Positions 9,414 through 18,150 of a stretch of DNA of 64,000 nucleotides are shown piece after piece. A program made the position numbers and the translations under genes. Below the pieces are notes generated by a model. The model searched no databases. It was given only the letters and a program-made list of their open reading frames with translations, and was not told where the DNA came from. Position 1 is the first letter of the stretch. Every line of letters starts with the position of its first letter. The stretch comes from Seohaeicola sp024304985 (GTDB lineage: Bacteria > Pseudomonadota > Alphaproteobacteria > Rhodobacterales > Rhodobacteraceae): positions 62,001-126,000 of the forward strand of contig NZ_JARAMP010000012.1 in assembly GCF_028802875.1 (NCBI RefSeq), given 5' to 3'.

Positions 9414-10537
9414 AATGCGCCCGGGCCGGTACGGCACACGCGGTGCAGCCACGGCGTGATCGTTCCGGCCCAATGGCGTTAAGCAGGTCGATCCAAACCT
9501 TGCCTCGACCCGAGCGGAGGGGCCAAGAGGAAGCGAATTTGTCGAATAAGCTACGGCCAGCATCGCGGACCAACTCTGCAAGCACCGTCAGGGCATCCTG
9601 ATCATCGATACCGCGACAGTCGGCAGATGCTACCCGGTCAAACATCCAGACTGGACTTCCAGAGACCGGTCCGCCCGGCCGCCAGTGAGATTGCATCGAA
9701 ACATCGCCACACCAGGTTTGTCGATCACTTTATGGAGATAAACCGACCGGCCAAACCATGGACGTCATCGATAGAAGAACCTCGCGCCAATCGATAACGT
9801 GGGTGTTCTGGTGTTCAGTTGTACAACGAGGAAGCCGCATTCGGGCCTCGGCTACCAGACGCCCAAGGCGTTCGCCGAGGACTTGGGCATCGCAACCGAA
9901 AGCTGCGCTGCACCATTCTAAAGTTCCGCGCATCTGTCAGTAGCTCCAGCAGCGCCAGTCGGCGTATCACTAACCGGGCTCAAATCGCGGCTGGATGAAA
10001 GTTCTGTGGCAGGTCACCTACTGCCGTGGAGCTTAAAGCCATCAAGCTGAACGGCCAGTGCTCTTCTGTGAACGCTTATCAACAAAGGAGATGAGCTATG
10101 GAACATGGAAAAACGGGCGAACTCCGTACGCGTGGCGGACTCGACGACCGTCATGAACCGCCAGTGTCGGCCGACGAACCCGTTCTCGCCGGAGATCCCG
10201 CGGAGGACGGGCATGTCCGGTACGGTGCCCAAGCAGTGCCCCCCGCACCCATAAGACCTGCCGCCACTGCACCCCGAAGTTATTCGGCACACCGAGAATG
10301 GTCATCCGCGAGGCGATGGCAAAGGGGGTGAGGCCGTACGGATGATCGCGTTGGTTATCGCGCGGGTGCTTGAATTGGGTTTTTTCCCGTAGCGGTGAAC
10401 TAGATCATGTCGATGAAACCCATTTCGCCGATGTCCGTCTCTACCGTCATCGACTTGCTCGGCCGAGGCCGCCAGATCGCACATACATGCGATTGCGCCG
10501 ACCGAGGCCGCGGCGGCGTTGGTGCGGCGATTGCCGG
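9414..10537. other. Gene-poor stretch with decayed mobile DNA
   Basis: About 1.1 kb without a convincing intact gene. It holds the tail of an IS3-family transposase (9822-9921). An open frame of 77 codons at 10098-10331 (+) has a good AAGGAG ribosome site at 10086 but an uninformative Pro/Ala/Arg-rich product resembling nothing I recognise. On the minus strand, open frames between 10014 and 10305 are equally anonymous. The region looks like degraded insertion DNA between two catabolic units. Confidence 0.5.
9822..9921 (+). pseudogene. IS3-family transposase C-terminal remnant
   Basis: Reading TAC AAC GAG GAA at 9822 and then shifting frame at 9834 gives YNEE followed by PHSGLGYQTPKAFAEDLG and a stop at 9919-9921. 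This is the conserved end of IS3-type DDE transposases (YN..RPHS.LGY.TP..F). Two bases appear to have been lost between GAA and CCG. No upstream transposase sequence or inverted repeat is recognisable, so this is a dead fragment. Confidence 0.65.
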
Positions 10538-11701
10538 TCAGTAGGACTTGGGCATCCCCAGCGCTTTCTCGGCCACGTGAGAGAGGATCAGTTCCTCGCT
10601 GACTGGGGCGATGAAGTTCAGCACGCTTTCGCGGAAATACCGCTCGACGTGGTACTCCTGTGCGAAACCGAAGCCGCCATGGGTGCGCACCGCGCGGAAC
10701 GCCGCCTCGTAGGCCGCCGAGCCGGCGAGGTTGCGTGCCGTATTCGCCTCCAGTCCGCAGGGGCGGCCCTGATCGTAAAGGGTAGCGGCCTTGTAGGTCA
10801 TCAGTTCCGCCGCCTGCAAACGCATCCACACTGCGGCGAGCGGATGCTGGATCGACTGGTTCTGCCCGATCGGGCGGCCGAAGACGATGCGTTCGCGCGC
10901 ATAGGCCGCCGCCTTCTCCAGCACATACATTCCGAAGCCGACCGCCGCCGCGGCAACCACGATCCGCTCGGCGTTCAGCCCGTGCAGCAGCACCTTGAAG
11001 CCCTCGCCCTCGGCGCCGATCCGGTCCTCCTCCGGCACTTCGAGCCCGTCGATAAAGATGGCGTTCGAATCCACAGCGTTGCGAGCCATCTTGTGAATCT
11101 CGTGCACGTCGATCTTGCTGTGGTCGAAATCGGTGTAGAATATCGACATGCCATCGGTCGGCCGCTTGCACTCCTCGATCGGGGTGGTGCGGGTGACCAG
11201 CAGGATGTGGTCGGCGCGCTGCGCCGTCGAAGTCCAGACTTTGCGACCATTCACCGCGTATCCCCCGCCCTCGCGGCGGCGCGCGAAGGTGGATATATGC
11301 GTGGTATCGAGACCCGCGTCCGGTTCGGTCACACCGAAGCAGGTGCGGTGCTCGCCCCGGATCAGCGGCGGCAGCATCCGGGCCTTCTGCTCTGGAGTGC
11401 CGAAACCTACCACCGGTTGCAGCCCGAATATGTTGATATGAACCGATGAACTGGCCGCCGCTCCGTAACGGCCGATCTCCTGCATGACCAGCGACGCCTC
11501 GGTGATGCCCAGGCCCGAGCCGCCGTATTCCTCGGGTATGGTGATGCCGTAAAAGCCGCCCTTCGCAATCTCGGCCGCGAAATCGTCGGGGAAGGTGCCG
11601 CTGCGTTCGCGTTCAAGCCAATAGGCATCATCGAATCGGGTGCAGATTTTGGCTACCGCGTCGCGGATGGCCCGTTGTTCCTCGGTCAAATCGAAATCCA
11701 T
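10538..11701 (-). CDS. Acyl-CoA dehydrogenase
   Basis: FAD flavoprotein of 387 aa, start ATG at 11701 with AGGAGGAGTGACGTC upstream; a longer in-frame extension enters the regulator gene and is rejected. Motifs: FGVTEPDAGLDTT, NGRKVWTS, FGRPIGQNQSIQHPL and HGGFGFAQEYHVER. The usual C-terminal catalytic Glu region reads IAPVSEELIL, so the base would have to come from elsewhere. It is clearly a paralogue of the enzyme encoded at 27169-28335 (shared ends such as ALGMPKSY/ALGLPKSY). It is the last gene of the operon CoA-transferase-GntR-dehydrogenase. Confidence 0.92.
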   Translation of the reverse strand: MDFDLTEEQRAIRDAVAKICTRFDDAYWLERERSGTFPDDFAAEIAKGGFYGITIPEEYGGSGLGITEASLVMQEIGRYGAAASSSVHINIFGLQPVVGFGTPEQKARMLPPLIRGEHRTCFGVTEPDAGLDTTHISTFARRREGGGYAVNGRKVWTSTAQRADHILLVTRTTPIEECKRPTDGMSIFYTDFDHSKIDVHEIHKMARNAVDSNAIFIDGLEVPEEDRIGAEGEGFKVLLHGLNAERIVVAAAAVGFGMYVLEKAAAYARERIVFGRPIGQNQSIQHPLAAVWMRLQAAELMTYKAATLYDQGRPCGLEANTARNLAGSAAYEAAFRAVRTHGGFGFAQEYHVERYFRESVLNFIAPVSEELILSHVAEKALGMPKSY

Positions 11702-11720
11702 GACGTCACTCCTCCTGCTG

Positions 11721-12560
11721 TCATGCTTGCGCTTTGTCCCCGGTTTCGGGGGGTGGTGTCGTGTGCGGCCTCCAGGAACCGGGATCGCCCGTGGCGAGAT
11801 CGCCAAACCGGCGCTCGGCGGCAAAGACGTCGCTGCGGATCTGGACGCAATGGGCCATCACCGGCTTACCCTGGGCATCGAACAGGCGCGAGACCACATG
11901 GGCCACCGGTTCGCTGAGCGAGACCCCCAGCAGGCGCGCCGTCGCGATGTCGGCCCGGATGATGGTGATGAACTGGTCGCCCGACAGGCCCGACAGGCCG
12001 ATGTGATCGCGCAGCAGTTGAGAATAGAGCCGCGTGCGGTCGGCCCCCTTGGGCAGCATGTCGAAGTAGCGCTGCGGCAGCCACAGGTCTACCAGCGAAT
12101 AGGGCTGCGCCCCCGCGTGATGGCGCTTACGCACATGAATCAGCGGCGTTTCCAAACCGGTCAGGTCGCGACCCAGTTCTGGAAGCTGCGCACAGGGCGC
12201 GTGCGACAGGATGTCGATGCGCACCTGCTCTCCGAGCGTCAGCGGATCATAGGTGGGCGCGGGGTCCGCCAGCCGTTCGGCCGCTGCGGTGACGAATGTG
12301 CCCCGCCCGCGCGCACTGTCGATCAGGCCCTCGCTGCGTAGCACTCCCAATGCCTGGCGGATCGTTTCTCGGGCCACGCCATATTCATCGCGCAGCACCG
12401 GCAATGTGGGCAGTTGACTGAGCGTCGGCCATTTTCCGCGCCGGATCTTTTCACGAAAGAGGCTTGCGAGTTTTATATACAGCGGGATGCCGTCGCGTTG
12501 CCGGGTGGAAACCTTGGCCGCCGCCCCCTCCGGGGCTGAGGCGCTAACTTCGCCGGTCAC
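11721..12560 (-). CDS. GntR-family transcriptional regulator (HutC subfamily)
   Basis: DNA-binding regulator of 279 aa. An N-terminal winged helix-turn-helix runs from about residue 24 to 92 and includes LREKIRRGKWP-like and YGVARETIRQALGVL segments, ending in the wing GRGTFV. A UTRA ligand-binding domain follows (DILSHAPCAQLPELGR onward). Its start overlaps the CoA-transferase stop by four bases (ATGA), so the regulator is co-transcribed with the enzymes it probably controls. A candidate operator is the 13-bp palindrome at 13927. Confidence 0.92.
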   Translation of the reverse strand: MTGEVSASAPEGAAAKVSTRQRDGIPLYIKLASLFREKIRRGKWPTLSQLPTLPVLRDEYGVARETIRQALGVLRSEGLIDSARGRGTFVTAAAERLADPAPTYDPLTLGEQVRIDILSHAPCAQLPELGRDLTGLETPLIHVRKRHHAGAQPYSLVDLWLPQRYFDMLPKGADRTRLYSQLLRDHIGLSGLSGDQFITIIRADIATARLLGVSLSEPVAHVVSRLFDAQGKPVMAHCVQIRSDVFAAERRFGDLATGDPGSWRPHTTPPPETGDKAQA

Positions 12561-13822
12561 GGCCGGCCGCCGGAACCGCGCGTCGTTCCTGCCGGGTCGG
12601 CGGCGGCCGGTTCCGGCGGATCCTGCTCGGGCAGCGCAAGGATACCGGCCTCGATCAGCTCGGCAATCCGTTCCGGCAAGAAGCCGAACTCTTCCAGGAT
12701 CTCACGGCCTTGCGCGCCAAGCGCGGGCGCCGGAAGGTCGGGAACCGTCTGCACGCCGCGCATCGTGTAAGGACTGCGCACGCGGCGCATCGGTCCCTGT
12801 TGGGGATGAACGTAATCCTCGATCAGGCCGACCGCGCGGACATGCGGATCGTCGGGCAGTTCCTCCATCGCCGTCACCGGAGCGTTCGGAATGTCGAGCG
12901 CGTCGAACAGCGCCTGCCACTCTGCAGTGGTTCGTTGCGGCAGGATTTGCGCGACGACGATCTCGTAGAGCTCGGGGAAGTGCCGTTGCGCGGTGACGGG
13001 ATCGGTCATCATCGGGCCATCGACTACTTCGTCACGGCCCACCGCGCGCAGGAACCGCTGCCACTGGTCGAACTTGTAAACCCCGTGCGCGATGTAGCCG
13101 TCGAGGGTTTTCGCCGGCTTGCGGAACGGGTTCATCACGCGCGCGTAGCCGAACCCTCCTTCCGGCGGCCGGTAGGACGCGCCGCCGAAGTGCTGACTGA
13201 GCATCACCGAGACCATGGTTTCAAACATCGGCGTCTCGATGTAGCAGCCTTCGCCGGTGGCGCGCTGGCGGAAGAGCCCGGCCAGCATGGCCTGACCCAG
13301 CACCAGGCCAGTGATCTTGTCGGCGGCCACCATCGGCACGAAGGCCGGGGCGCCGGCGTTTCGCCCATTGGCCTCGGCCAGCCCCGAGCGGGCTTGGATC
13401 AGGTCGTCGAAGGCCGGCAGGTCGGCATATGGGCCGCCCTGCCCGAACCCGATCGCGGCGCAATAAACAATGCTCGGGTTGACCGCCCGCACGACGTCAT
13501 ATCCTAAGCCCAGCCGCTCGATCGCCGGTACCCGCATGTTGTGGACAACGACATCCGCTTGGCCCAGCATTTCCAGCAGTGCCGCGCGCCCCTCGGTGGA
13601 TTTCAGATCGAGCGCGATGCTGCGCTTATTGCGGTTCACCGCTATCCACTGTGCCGTCATGCCCGGCGCGCGAGAAACCCCGAGCCGCCGGTAATAGTCG
13701 CCCTCCGGCGCTTCGACCTTGATCACATCAGCGCCAAAATCCCCCAAGAACTGGGTGGCGTAGGGGGCCAGGAGAATGTGGCCCAGCTCCACGACGCGCA
13801 CATCGTCGAGCATTTGAAACAT
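12557..13822 (-). CDS. CaiB/BaiF family III CoA-transferase
   Basis: Protein of 421 aa with the family III N-terminal block LGDFGADVIKVEAPEGDY, the NRNKRSIALDLK motif and the catalytic-type aspartate Asp168 in VAADKITG. It should move CoA from a donor thioester to a carboxylic acid. First gene of the minus-strand operon that continues with the GntR regulator and acyl-CoA dehydrogenase, transcribed divergently from the dctQMP transporter. Lacks the AGHD histidine of racemase-like members, so CoA transfer is the better guess. Confidence 0.9.
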   Translation of the reverse strand: MFQMLDDVRVVELGHILLAPYATQFLGDFGADVIKVEAPEGDYYRRLGVSRAPGMTAQWIAVNRNKRSIALDLKSTEGRAALLEMLGQADVVVHNMRVPAIERLGLGYDVVRAVNPSIVYCAAIGFGQGGPYADLPAFDDLIQARSGLAEANGRNAGAPAFVPMVAADKITGLVLGQAMLAGLFRQRATGEGCYIETPMFETMVSVMLSQHFGGASYRPPEGGFGYARVMNPFRKPAKTLDGYIAHGVYKFDQWQRFLRAVGRDEVVDGPMMTDPVTAQRHFPELYEIVVAQILPQRTTAEWQALFDALDIPNAPVTAMEELPDDPHVRAVGLIEDYVHPQQGPMRRVRSPYTMRGVQTVPDLPAPALGAQGREILEEFGFLPERIAELIEAGILALPEQDPPEPAAADPAGTTRGSGGRP

Positions 13823-13926
13823 GGTTCTCTCCCCCCCGATTTCCCATCTTCGGCGTCGGCCCCTCGGCGTTACAGAGGACTATTAAACCGTATTTTCGGA
13901 TTATTTGCACGAGAAGCGTTGACATG

Positions 13927-13939
13927 CAAGGGGCCCTTG
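13927..13939. promoter_or_regulatory. Palindrome between divergent operons, candidate operator
   Basis: CAAGGG-G-CCCTTG is a perfect 13-bp palindrome in the 219-bp gap between the CoA-transferase operon (minus) and the TRAP transporter (plus). It is preceded by TTGACA at 13919, which could serve as a -35 element toward the transporter. A binding site for the GntR protein encoded in the minus operon is a reasonable inference; no second copy was found. Confidence 0.35.
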
Positions 13940-14041
13940 TTAACCTTGACGTTGGGAAGAGGAATGGGCCGTCGTTTCTGCTGCGGGAAGTCGCCGTCGG
14001 AAAACAGACAGGAAGGCCGCCAAGCGGGGATCGTGGATGCA

Positions 14042-14641
14042 ATGAAACCGCAGGAAAAAGGTGGATGGTCAGTTGCTCGTGCCATGTCCGCCGCCTCGCG
14101 CGGGCTGGCGGTGGTAGAGGCCGGGCTGGCTGCGCTGGCCTGTGTCGCGCTGGCGGCGATCATGCTGATCGTGGTCGTGGACGTCGCGATGCGCTACGCG
14201 TTGTCGATGCCGCTGGGCTGGTCCTATGATCTTATCGGGCTTTATCTTCTGGTGGCGACGTTTTTTCTGATGCTGCCCGACACGCTGCATCATCACGGCC
14301 ACGTGGCGATCGACCTGTTCCAGAGCGTGCTTCCACGCAGGTTCCGGCACCTTGGGCTGGCGGTGGGCTACGCCGCAGGCACGGTGGTCATGGCCCTGAT
14401 CGGGCTGGAGGCTTGGGGCCGCTTCCTCGGCGCCTCTCAAGGACAGGAACGGATCGCCGCGCTGATTCCCTGGCCGACATGGCCCGCCTATCTGATCGTG
14501 ACCGTCGGCACCGCACTTCTGACGCTCCGCCTGTTTTACCGGGCGGGCGGGCATGGGCTCTCCGTCTTCTCGCATCACGATCTGGTCGAGATGCCGCCGC
14601 CGCCCGAGACATCCTGCCCCCGTGGGGAGGATGTCCTGTGA
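14042..14641 (+). CDS. TRAP transporter small permease, DctQ type
   Basis: Membrane protein of 199 aa with four hydrophobic segments, the normal DctQ size and topology, including VDVAMRYALSMPLGWSYDL, the typical segment between helices one and two. No strong ribosome site precedes the ATG at 14042; an in-frame GTG at 14033 is an alternative. It partners with the large permease that follows with a GTGA overlap and with the binding protein at 15983, forming a sodium-linked carboxylate importer. Confidence 0.9.
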   Translation: MKPQEKGGWSVARAMSAASRGLAVVEAGLAALACVALAAIMLIVVVDVAMRYALSMPLGWSYDLIGLYLLVATFFLMLPDTLHHHGHVAIDLFQSVLPRRFRHLGLAVGYAAGTVVMALIGLEAWGRFLGASQGQERIAALIPWPTWPAYLIVTVGTALLTLRLFYRAGGHGLSVFSHHDLVEMPPPPETSCPRGEDVL

Positions 14642-15924
14642 CGGTGGCAGTGGTTGTCGCCCTTCTGGCCGCGTTACTTGTGATCGGACTGCCAGTGGCC
14701 CTGGCAATGGCGATATCGGGCTCGCTGGGGCTTTACATGTTCGGCGGAATGGCGGTGCTTGGCGGCATCCTCAAGACGGCGCCGCTGAGCACGGCGAATT
14801 CTTACGAGATCATTACCATCCCAATGTTCATCCTGATGGCAGAGTTCGTGATCATTTCGGGCGTGGCGCAGGATCTTTTCCGAGCGGCCACCATCTGGGT
14901 CGGGCGCCTACGCGGCGGCCTGGCCATGGCGACCGCGGTGGCGGGGGCGGGTTTCGGTGCGATCTCGGGATCGAGCACGGCGGCGGCGGCAACGCTTGCC
15001 TCAACCTCGATCCCTGCCATGATTGACGAGGGCTATGACCCCAGGATGGCCTGCGGCGTGGTGGCGATATCCGGCACCCTGGCCATGCTGATCCCACCGT
15101 CGGTGGCGCTGATCCTGTATGGCATCATCGCCGATGTGTCGGTGGGTCAGCTTCTGGTGGCGGGGGTGATTCCGGGGTTCCTCGTGATGTTCACCATCAT
15201 GGTCACGATTGCCGTTCTGGTCCGCATCGACCCGTCCGCCGCGCCTGTCGGCCAGTCCTATAGATTTCGCGAAAAACTGGCGTCGCTGTCACGTGTCGGG
15301 CCGATGCTGGTTCTGTTCCTGGCTGTCACCGGCACGATCTATTCGGGGATCGCCACACCTACCGAGGCCTCGGGCATCGGCGCTTTCGGCGCGATGCTGC
15401 TGGCGCTGCGAGAAGGCAAGCTGGGGCCGAGCGCAGCTTGGGGATGCCTGCGGCGGGCGGCGCAGACCTCTTGCATGATACTTTTTGTGGTCCTCGGCGC
15501 CCATATCTTTGGCTATTTCTTCACGCTGACGCAGGTGACAAATGACCTGACAGAATGGATTGGGGGCCTGGGCATGTCGCCGATGGCCGTGATGGTGCTG
15601 ATTCTCATCATCTACATCTTTCTTGGCGCCTTCATGGACCAGATAGCCATCCTCATCCTAACCGTGCCCGTGCTTTTGCCTCTGGTCCTGTCGCTGGGCT
15701 TCGATCCCGTCTGGTTCGGAGTGATCGTGGTGGTGACGGCTGAGGTGGGCATGGTCACGCCACCGCTGGGCATGAACGTCTTCGTGGTGGCCAGATATAC
15801 GCGGCGGCCACTTGGCGAGATCTTCCGGGGGACCTTCCCGCATGTGCTGGCACATTTCGTAGTGATCGCTCTGCTTACCGCTTTTCCTGTGATCGTGCTG
15901 TGGCTGCCCTCGACGATGAATTGA
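14638..15924 (+). CDS. TRAP transporter large permease, DctM type
   Basis: Integral membrane protein of 428 aa with about twelve hydrophobic segments. The GTG start at 14638 overlaps the DctQ stop by four bases. Family markers include GSSTAAAATLASTSIPAM and the later LGAFMDQIAILILTVPVLLP and VGMVTPPLGMNVFV segments. It is the channel-forming subunit of a tripartite ATP-independent importer. No substrate-specific residues can be read here. Confidence 0.93.
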   Translation: MTVAVVVALLAALLVIGLPVALAMAISGSLGLYMFGGMAVLGGILKTAPLSTANSYEIITIPMFILMAEFVIISGVAQDLFRAATIWVGRLRGGLAMATAVAGAGFGAISGSSTAAAATLASTSIPAMIDEGYDPRMACGVVAISGTLAMLIPPSVALILYGIIADVSVGQLLVAGVIPGFLVMFTIMVTIAVLVRIDPSAAPVGQSYRFREKLASLSRVGPMLVLFLAVTGTIYSGIATPTEASGIGAFGAMLLALREGKLGPSAAWGCLRRAAQTSCMILFVVLGAHIFGYFFTLTQVTNDLTEWIGGLGMSPMAVMVLILIIYIFLGAFMDQIAILILTVPVLLPLVLSLGFDPVWFGVIVVVTAEVGMVTPPLGMNVFVVARYTRRPLGEIFRGTFPHVLAHFVVIALLTAFPVIVLWLPSTMN

Positions 15925-15982
15925 AGTCCGCCGCGCCCCCGCGCCGGGCCATAACCGAAGAAACCAGAAGGAGTATCAAGTC

Positions 15983-17029
15983 ATGATCACGCAATCCAAC
16001 CACTCCGCGACTTTTCGTCCGGCAGTCGGGGCTCTGGCCCTTGCACTTCTGCCGCTCGCCGTTCTGCCGGCCTCGGCGCAGCAGATCGAACTGCGCGCCG
16101 CCGACAGCCTACCGACCGGCCACTACATCGCCGAGAGCCTGATCGTACCGTTCATGGAAAAGGTGAGCGCGCGCACCGGGCAGACCGAGTTCGCCTATTT
16201 TCCCGCGCAGCAGCTCGGCAAGGCGAAAGACCTGCTATCGCTCACGCAGACGGGCGTGTCAGACATCGGCTATGTCGGCCCCTCCTATGTCAGCGATAAG
16301 ATGCCCCTGTCTGCGGTAGGGCAATTGCCGGAGGCCTTCTCAACCTCATGCGAGGGCACAATGGCCTTTTGGGGGATCGCCAAGCCCGGCGGCGCGCTTG
16401 ACCAGGCAGAATTTGCACCGAATGGCGTACGCTTGCTGATGGCGATGGTGCTGCCGCCCTATAACCTGCTGACGTCAAGTCGCGAAATCACCGGGCTGGA
16501 AAGCATGAAGGGCCTGAAAATCCGCAGCACCGGCGGCGCGCTGGACCTGACCGTGCAGAAGATTGGCGGCGTGCCGGTGCAGATGCCGGCACCGGAAGTG
16601 CGCGAGGCGCTGTCACGCGGAACCGTCGATGCCGGGCTCTTCCCTTATCCGAGCGTCCCTCCCTACGGCATGGAGGTATTTCTCGACTGGGGAACGCAGG
16701 ATCTGAACTTCGGTTCCTTCGTGGCGACCTACGTCATCAGTCTGCAAAAGTGGAACAGTCTTCCCGAGGATGTCCAGCAGGCTATGACCGAGATCGGCGC
16801 AGACTTGACCATGGAGGGCTGCGCCACCGCCGACCAGCAGAACGCGGAGGTCAAGCTGCAGATCGCGAATGCCGGCGTAACCTTCGTTGACCTGCCCGCC
16901 GAGGATACCCAGAAGCTGGTTGAGATCCTGTCGACAGTGGGTTCGGAATGGGCGGCGGAACTGGATGGCCAGGGCAAGCCCGGAACCGAGATCCTGGAAG
17001 CCTTCCGGGCCGCGCTGGCAAAGGATTGA
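15983..17029 (+). CDS. TRAP transporter substrate-binding protein, DctP family
   Basis: Precursor of 348 aa with a signal peptide ending at about residue 33 (PASAQQ). The mature part starts IELRAADSLPTGHY, as in DctP/TeaA-type proteins, and has FAYFPAQQLGKAKDLL and the IRSTGG segment around the ligand-binding arginine (KIRSTGGALD). AGAAGGAG ribosome site upstream. The gene sits last in dctQMP, an order common in alphaproteobacteria. Carboxylate ligand expected. Confidence 0.92.
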   Translation: MITQSNHSATFRPAVGALALALLPLAVLPASAQQIELRAADSLPTGHYIAESLIVPFMEKVSARTGQTEFAYFPAQQLGKAKDLLSLTQTGVSDIGYVGPSYVSDKMPLSAVGQLPEAFSTSCEGTMAFWGIAKPGGALDQAEFAPNGVRLLMAMVLPPYNLLTSSREITGLESMKGLKIRSTGGALDLTVQKIGGVPVQMPAPEVREALSRGTVDAGLFPYPSVPPYGMEVFLDWGTQDLNFGSFVATYVISLQKWNSLPEDVQQAMTEIGADLTMEGCATADQQNAEVKLQIANAGVTFVDLPAEDTQKLVEILSTVGSEWAAELDGQGKPGTEILEAFRAALAKD

Positions 17030-17046
17030 CGGCAAACCGCGTTCGG

Positions 17047-17069
17047 CCCGGCGTCTCTGCGGCGCCGGG
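17047..17069 (+). terminator. Hairpin after the TRAP operon
   Basis: CCCGGCG (17047-17053) pairs with CGCCGGG (17063-17069) across a 9-base loop, 18 bases after the DctP stop. There is no T-run behind it, so it may act as a weak or Rho-assisted terminator, or merely protect the transcript end. Confidence 0.45.
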
Positions 17070-17153
17070 TCACATTCGGGCCGCGGGGTTTAGGAGAGGG
17101 CGAAGACCGAATGACCAGACGCGTAGAAATCCGCCGAGGGGTGAATTAAAGAG

Positions 17154-17309
17154 CTATGCCTGAATTTGGGTGATGCGCATCATTTGGCGGCGCGGTTTTT
17201 TCAGCGCCTCAGCAAGCATCCGTCGTGCGCCTTCACGCGCAAGCTCGGTCAAGGGGTCAGCTATCGAACCCGATTGGCGAAAGGGCAGGATCGTTGTATC
17301 GTTCTTCAT
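17154..17309 (-). pseudogene. IS256-family transposase, N-terminal fragment
   Basis: From an ATG at 17309 the product begins MKNDTTILPFRQ and continues SIADPLTELAREGARRMLAEALK, the conserved N-terminus of IS256 (mutator) transposases. After about 36 residues the sequence runs straight into the opposite terminal repeat (MRITQIQ) and stops. More than 350 residues, including all catalytic ones, are missing. Confidence 0.75.
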
Positions 17310-17395
17310 AGGCGTATTGCTCCTCGTGAGGTTCTGGTCGGCGTCAACACGCACCACAACACGCCGCCTTTCAAATCACGCCATCACCCAAATTC
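17162..17395. mobile_element. Internally deleted IS256-like element (MITE-like)
   Basis: A 234-bp segment bounded by perfect 14-bp inverted repeats, GAATTTGGGTGATG (17162-17175) and CATCACCCAAATTC (17382-17395). Between them lies only the first part of an IS256-type transposase gene on the minus strand. The body and end of the gene are gone, yet both ends are present, which is the structure of a deletion derivative that a full-length relative could move in trans. No clear target duplication was seen. Confidence 0.65.
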
Positions 17396-17638
17396 CCGCA
17401 TGGCTCGGTGAATTATGCCCTTCGATCTGCCGTCCGTTCGGCCGTGATGCAGAGTGTGGCCGGGCAGACCGGATTGATGCAGGAAGCTGGCGTCGCAAAG
17501 CCTGGTCAACCGGACTCAGGCGGATCTGTTCATCTGATCCAACTGCAATGTGAAAAGCCGACAGGTCTGATTGAGTGCCCCCACTGAAGTGGTCCACCAA
17601 GTGGGATAGTCTTATCCCGATTTCAGGAGGACCAAGAG

Positions 17639-17917
17639 ATGGCTGGAAAGCGAGACAAACCGGAAGAGATCGTGCTGAAGCTGCGGCAGGTTGAAGTTCT
17701 GCAAGGACAGGGCAACTCGATCGCTGAGGCTGTTCGGCAGATCGGCGTCACGCAGCAGACCTATTATCGATGGCGCAAAGAATATGGTGGCATGAGCCGT
17801 GATCAGTTGAAGCGGCTGAAGGCGCTGGAGACAGAGAATACACGGTTGAGGCGCGCCGTGTCAGATCTGACGCTGGACAAGATGATCCTGACCGAGGCCG
17901 CTCGGGGAAACTTCTAA
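17639..17917 (+). CDS. IS3-family transposase OrfA
   Basis: DNA-binding subunit of 92 aa. It has a helix-turn-helix around IAEAVRQIGVTQQTYYRWRK (residues about 30-49) and a C-terminal leucine-zipper-like stretch LKALETENTRLRRAVSDL, typical of the IS407 group. AGGAGG ribosome site upstream. Normally OrfAB is produced by frameshifting near the end of this gene; the orfB frame is interrupted here, so no active transposase is expected. Confidence 0.9.
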   Translation: MAGKRDKPEEIVLKLRQVEVLQGQGNSIAEAVRQIGVTQQTYYRWRKEYGGMSRDQLKRLKALETENTRLRRAVSDLTLDKMILTEAARGNF

Positions 17918-18150
17918 GCCCCGCTCGCCGCCGCCAGTGCATCGAACATGTGCGGCAGACCCTTGGCGTATCCGAGCGCCGGGCCTGCCGCACATTGGGA
18001 CAGCATCGCTCGACGCAGCGCAAGATACCCCTCGGTTTTCCGGACGAAGAACGGCTGACCGAGGACATCATTGAACTGACGCGAGAGTTCGGGCGTTACG
18101 GATATCGCATGATTACTGGGATGCTGAACAACAGCGGCTGGCATGTAAAT
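17914..18150 (+). pseudogene. IS3-family orfB, first fragment
   Basis: Starts in the shifted frame at the end of orfA and encodes the N-terminal helical part of the transposase (SPARRRQCIEHVRQTLGVS ... YGYRMITGMLNNSGWHVN). At 18150 it breaks off into an IS110-family element; the next residues of the protein, DKRVERIWRREG, are found at 19470. Confidence 0.85.
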
